A stretch of DNA of 64,000 bases from contig DASQSZ010000435.1 in NCBI GenBank assembly GCA_035642125.1, positions 1 to 64,000 on the forward strand, in the 5' to 3' direction. The notes under the pieces are model-generated. The model was given only the letters and a program-made list of their open reading frames with translations, was not told the DNA's origin and made no database searches. The DNA comes from CALAED01 sp937891035 (GTDB lineage: Bacteria > Actinomycetota > Actinomycetes > Streptosporangiales > Streptosporangiaceae). Shown here one piece after another: positions 60,911-64,000 of this stretch. The position numbers were made by a program, and so were the translations under genes. The number at the start of each line of letters is the position of its first letter. Positions within the stretch are counted from its first letter, which is position 1.

Positions 60911-62172
60911 CCCGGCTCACCGTAGACGCGGTGTATGAGTACATGGACGGAGTCTGCTTCAAAAAGGGCCCGCCGGGCACGGTCGGCGTCGAAACCGAAT
61001 GGCTCGTCGTCGAGCCGGGCAACCCCGCCGGACACGTCTCACTGAATCGCGTGCAAGCCCTGATGAGCGCCGCCGGCTCGTTCCCCGCGGGCAGCAAGCT
61101 GACCTTCGAGCCGGGCGGCCAACTCGAACTGAGCAGCCGGCCGATGCCCGGAGCGGAGGCCGCCTGCCGCTCGATGCGCGCCGACCTCGCGCACACCCGC
61201 CGCCGGCTTGCCGCCGGTGGGCTCGCGCTGGCCGGCATGGGCATCGATCCGCACCGCGGGCCGCTGCTCCAGGAGACCGCGGAGCGCTACACCTGCATGT
61301 TCGCCTACTTCGGCGCGAAGGGCCTGCCCATGATGTGCTCGACGGCGTCCGTGCAGGTGTGCCTGGACATCGGAGCCGACCATACGGACGTGGTATGGCG
61401 CTGGCGGCTGGCACACGCGCTCGGTCCGATGCTCGTGGCGGCGTTCGCCAACTCGCCGATCCACAGCGGCCGCCGCACCGGCCTGCGATCGACCCGGCAG
61501 GCGCTCTGGTCGAACCTCGACCCCGGGCGAACGTTCCCGGTCCCGGCACACGGCGCCGAAGATCGTGGCGCCGAAGATCGTGGCGCTGAGGACCCCGCCG
61601 CCGCTTGGGCCGGGTACGCGCTCGACGCCCCGCTGATGTTGATGCGCGACGGACGCGGCGGGTGGACCGCCAATCCCGGCCTCACCTTCCGGGAGTGGCT
61701 CGACAAGGGCGAGCCGACCCAGGAGGACCTCAGCTATCACCTGTCGACGCTGTTTCCGCCGGTCCGGCCGCGCGGCTGGCTGGAACTGCGGATGATCGAC
61801 GCGCTGCCCGACCCGTACTGGCCGGTGCCGGTCGCGGTGGCCGCCGCGCTACTCGACGACCCAGTGGCGGCCGAGGCGGCGGGGGCGGCGGTCGCGCCAT
61901 GCGCCGACCGGTGGGCCGAGGCCTGCCGCGACGCACTCACCGACCCGGCTCTCGCCCGCGCGGCGAAGAGTTGCTTCGCGGCCGCCCACGCGGCGCTGGC
62001 GCGGCAGGGCGCGACCTCGCTGGCCCGGCTCGTGGCCGACTACGCCGATCGGTACGTCGAACGCGGCCGCTGTCCGGCCGACGACGTCCTCGACCCTCCC
62101 CGCGGGCCCGCCCCGCCGGACCGAATGCCGCATCCGATCGAGGAGGAGCTCTCGTGGCTGTCCCGGAACTGA
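60907..62172 (+). CDS. egtA: Glutamate-cysteine ligase EgtA
   Basis: A 421-residue GCS2-type ligase making gamma-glutamylcysteine for ergothioneine. Core motifs: TVGVETEWLVVEPG, FEPGGQLELSSRP and RGWLELRMIDALPDPYWPV. A short GAEDRGAEDRGAED repeat interrupts the middle (coded 61555-61590). GTG at 60907 overlaps the small upstream frame. It is first of egtA-egtB-egtC. Confidence 0.92.
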   Translation: MTRLTVDAVYEYMDGVCFKKGPPGTVGVETEWLVVEPGNPAGHVSLNRVQALMSAAGSFPAGSKLTFEPGGQLELSSRPMPGAEAACRSMRADLAHTRRRLAAGGLALAGMGIDPHRGPLLQETAERYTCMFAYFGAKGLPMMCSTASVQVCLDIGADHTDVVWRWRLAHALGPMLVAAFANSPIHSGRRTGLRSTRQALWSNLDPGRTFPVPAHGAEDRGAEDRGAEDPAAAWAGYALDAPLMLMRDGRGGWTANPGLTFREWLDKGEPTQEDLSYHLSTLFPPVRPRGWLELRMIDALPDPYWPVPVAVAAALLDDPVAAEAAGAAVAPCADRWAEACRDALTDPALARAAKSCFAAAHAALARQGATSLARLVADYADRYVERGRCPADDVLDPPRGPAPPDRMPHPIEEELSWLSRN

Positions 62173-63545
62173 ATCTCGGCGAGGAGGCGCTCAAAGAACT
62201 GATCGCCGCGGAGCTCACCGCGGTGCGCGGGCGCAGCCTGGGCCTGACCACCGACGCGCTTGATGAGGCGGAGCTGACCACCCAGGTCTCGCCGTTGATG
62301 TCTCCGCTGGTTTGGGACCTCGCCCACGTCGGCAACTACGAGGAGATGTGGCTGCTGCGCGCGGCGGCGGGGATCGAGCCGATGCGGCCCGAGATCGACG
62401 ATCTGTATGACGCGTTCGAGCACCCGCGGGCGGCGCGGCCCAACCTACCGCTGCTGTCGCCCCAGGAGAGCACCGCCTATATCAACACGGTCCGGACCAA
62501 GGTCCTGGATTCCCTGGAGCGGGTGCGGTTCCGGCCGGATGACCCGCTGACCGCCGGCGGCTTCGTCTACGGCATGGTCGTCCAGCACGAACACCAGCAC
62601 GACGAGACCATGCTCGCCACCCACCAACTGCGCAGGGGCGCTCCCGCCCTGCTCGACCGCGAAGCCGCCCCGTCGTCCGCCCCCTCGTCCGGTCCCGCGC
62701 ACGACGGCGCGGCCGGCCCCGCGGCGTCCGCGGACCCGGATGTGCCGGCCGAGGTGTTGGTGGCCGCCGGGCCGTTCGTCATGGGCACGTCGGACGACCC
62801 GTGGGCCTACGACAACGAGCGCCCTGGCCACGTCGTCGACCTGCCGGCCTACTACATCGACACCGCGCCGGTGAGCTGCGGCGACTACCTCGACTTCATG
62901 GAGGCGGGCGGCTACGACGACCAGCGCTGGTGGCATCCGGCCGGCTGGGAGTGGCGTACGGCGTCCGGCAAGCGGGCGCCGGCCTTTTGGTTCAGCGAGG
63001 GCGGGCGGTGGCTGCGCCGCCGGTTCGGGCGGGTCGAGCCGGTGCCGCTCGACCAGCCCGTCCAGCACGTCTGCTGGTACGAGGCCGACGCGTACGCCCG
63101 GTGGGCTGGCAAGCGGCTGCCGACGGAGGGTGAGTGGGAGAAGGCCGCGCGCTGGGATCCCGCGACGCGGCGCTCGCGGCGCTACCCGTGGGGCGACGCG
63201 CCGGCCCCGGATTCGGAGCGCGCCAACCTCGGCCAACGCCGCCTGCACCCCGCGCGGGCCGGGTCGCATGCCGCCGGCGCCTCGGCGTACGGCGTCCGGC
63301 AACTGCTCGGCGACGTATGGGAATGGACGGCGTCGGACTTCGCCGGCTACCCGGGCTTTTCCTCTTTTCCGTACAAGGAGTACTCCGAGGTGTTCTTCGG
63401 GCCCGACTACAAGGTGCTGCGCGGCGGATCGTGGGCCACCCATCCGCTCGCCTGCCGCGGTACGTTCCGGAACTGGGACTTCCCGATCAGGCGGCAGATC
63501 TTCGCCGGCTTCCGGTGCGCCCGCTCGCCCAAGGAGGCCGGCTGA
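62154..63545 (+). CDS. egtB: Ergothioneine synthase EgtB (iron sulfoxide synthase)
   Basis: A 463-residue mononuclear iron enzyme. The N-terminal DinB-like domain has WDLAHVGNYEEMWLLR and QHEHQHDETMLATHQL, which supply the iron histidines. After a low-complexity linker the C-terminal FGE/sulfatase-modifying domain runs from about residue 210 (FVMGTSDDPWAYDNERPGHV, LPTEGEWEKAARWDP, FRCARS). It joins hercynine and gamma-Glu-Cys to a sulfoxide. GTG at 62154, with AGGAGG upstream, overlaps egtA by 19 bases. Confidence 0.93.
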   Translation: MAVPELNLGEEALKELIAAELTAVRGRSLGLTTDALDEAELTTQVSPLMSPLVWDLAHVGNYEEMWLLRAAAGIEPMRPEIDDLYDAFEHPRAARPNLPLLSPQESTAYINTVRTKVLDSLERVRFRPDDPLTAGGFVYGMVVQHEHQHDETMLATHQLRRGAPALLDREAAPSSAPSSGPAHDGAAGPAASADPDVPAEVLVAAGPFVMGTSDDPWAYDNERPGHVVDLPAYYIDTAPVSCGDYLDFMEAGGYDDQRWWHPAGWEWRTASGKRAPAFWFSEGGRWLRRRFGRVEPVPLDQPVQHVCWYEADAYARWAGKRLPTEGEWEKAARWDPATRRSRRYPWGDAPAPDSERANLGQRRLHPARAGSHAAGASAYGVRQLLGDVWEWTASDFAGYPGFSSFPYKEYSEVFFGPDYKVLRGGSWATHPLACRGTFRNWDFPIRRQIFAGFRCARSPKEAG

Positions 63546-64000
63546 TGTGCCGCCATCTGGGCTACCTCGGCCGGCCCCGGACGCTGCACGAGCTGATCTA
63601 CGCTCCTCCCTACTCGCTGGAGCACCAGTCGTACGCCCCGCGCATGTCGGCGACCTGCCTGGTCAACGCGGACGGCTATGGCGCCGGCTGGTATCCGTGG
63701 CCGGCCGGTGGGGACGGCTCAGCCGGTGCGGACGGGCCGGCTGTGGGTCAGGGCGGGGCTGGGGGCCCGGTGCGGTTCCGGCGGGCCCAACCGATCTGGA
63801 CCGACGTGTCGTTCGCCGAGGTGGCCCGGGTCATCACGACCCGGTGCCTGGTCGCCGCCGTCCGCTCGGCCACGGTGGGGTTTCCGGTGGACGAGTCGTG
63901 CGCCCAGCCCTTCCGCGCCGGATCGATGCTGTTCAGCCACAACGGCCGAGTCGAGGACTTCGCCGGCGTGGAGGGAAAGCTGCGTGAGCTCGCCGGTGAC
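63545..64000 (+). CDS. egtC: Gamma-glutamyl hercynylcysteine S-oxide hydrolase EgtC (3' end outside window)
   Basis: The first 152 codons are seen. MCRHLGYLGRPRTLHELIYA gives the N-terminal nucleophile cysteine (residue 2) of class II amidotransferases; VNADGYGAGWYPW and FSHNGRVEDF are the family's next motifs. It removes glutamate from the EgtB product. ATG shares a base with the egtB stop (TGATG). A Gly-rich stretch near residues 55-70 is an odd insert. EgtD would be expected further right. Confidence 0.92.
   Translation, partial: MCRHLGYLGRPRTLHELIYAPPYSLEHQSYAPRMSATCLVNADGYGAGWYPWPAGGDGSAGADGPAVGQGGAGGPVRFRRAQPIWTDVSFAEVARVITTRCLVAAVRSATVGFPVDESCAQPFRAGSMLFSHNGRVEDFAGVEGKLRELAGD

Overview
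The window is a 64 kb stretch of very GC-rich chromosome with actinobacterial coding habits: frequent GTG starts, ATGA and GTGA overlaps, XRE/TPR and DUF397 regulators, aerobic CO dehydrogenase, a KstR-type sterol catabolism locus and an ergothioneine operon. A Streptosporangiales-type actinomycete (Actinomadura or Nonomuraea-like) is a plausible host, but genus is inference.

Region 1 (1-18106) looks like one metabolic island. A secreted ThuA-PQQ-dehydrogenase fusion (cut by the left edge) diverges from a ROK repressor, followed by a ribose-type ABC importer, a Gfo/Idh/MocA oxidoreductase, a secreted ThuA protein, and a tight run of genes matching the ebo (metabolite traffic) cluster: INO1-like synthase, UbiA prenyltransferase (EboC-like), TIM-barrel isomerase, EboA, TatD-type EboB, EboE, EboF-like phosphodiesterase and a last TIM-barrel isomerase. 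The usual EboD sugar-phosphate cyclase is absent and an inositol-phosphate-synthase homologue stands in its place. I infer import or oxidation of a sugar or cyclitol joined to a prenylated cyclitol or glycoside pathway.

Region 2 (18093-25480) is a defence and regulatory patch: an Abi_2/HEPN gene preceded by a duplicated structured element (candidate RNA antitoxin), two XRE/TPR regulators around a tiny Cys-rich peptide, a zinc-ribbon mini-protein and an isoaspartyl-methyltransferase homologue, then an anti-sigma-like ATPase, a small HTH protein, a Fic protein and a tandem 9-bp repeat.

Region 3 (25570-41000) has a form I CO dehydrogenase (coxMSL, AYACSFR motif) with an XdhC-YHS maturation factor, a ribbon-helix-helix/PIN toxin-antitoxin pair, an amidohydrolase, a DUF952-cupin fusion, a LysR regulator, a PAP2-WS/DGAT lipid fusion, a DMT-type membrane protein, a DUF1707 protein and a secreted nuclease.

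Region 4 (41184-58652) is a sterol side-chain degradation locus controlled by a KstR orthologue: KstR boxes precede an F420/FMN-type protein-ferredoxin-alcohol dehydrogenase operon, two tandem CYP125/142-like P450s, fadA5, and a divergent chsE1-chsE2-chsH(2+1 fusion)-ltp2 operon. A glycosyltransferase, methyltransferase and toroid protein follow the P450s closely on the same strand.

Region 5 (58784-64000) has an ECF-like sigma factor with a membrane anchor, a long intergenic region with four 13-bp repeats, and the start of the ergothioneine operon egtA-egtB-egtC (cut by the right edge). No rRNA, tRNA, CRISPR array or insertion sequence was recognised.
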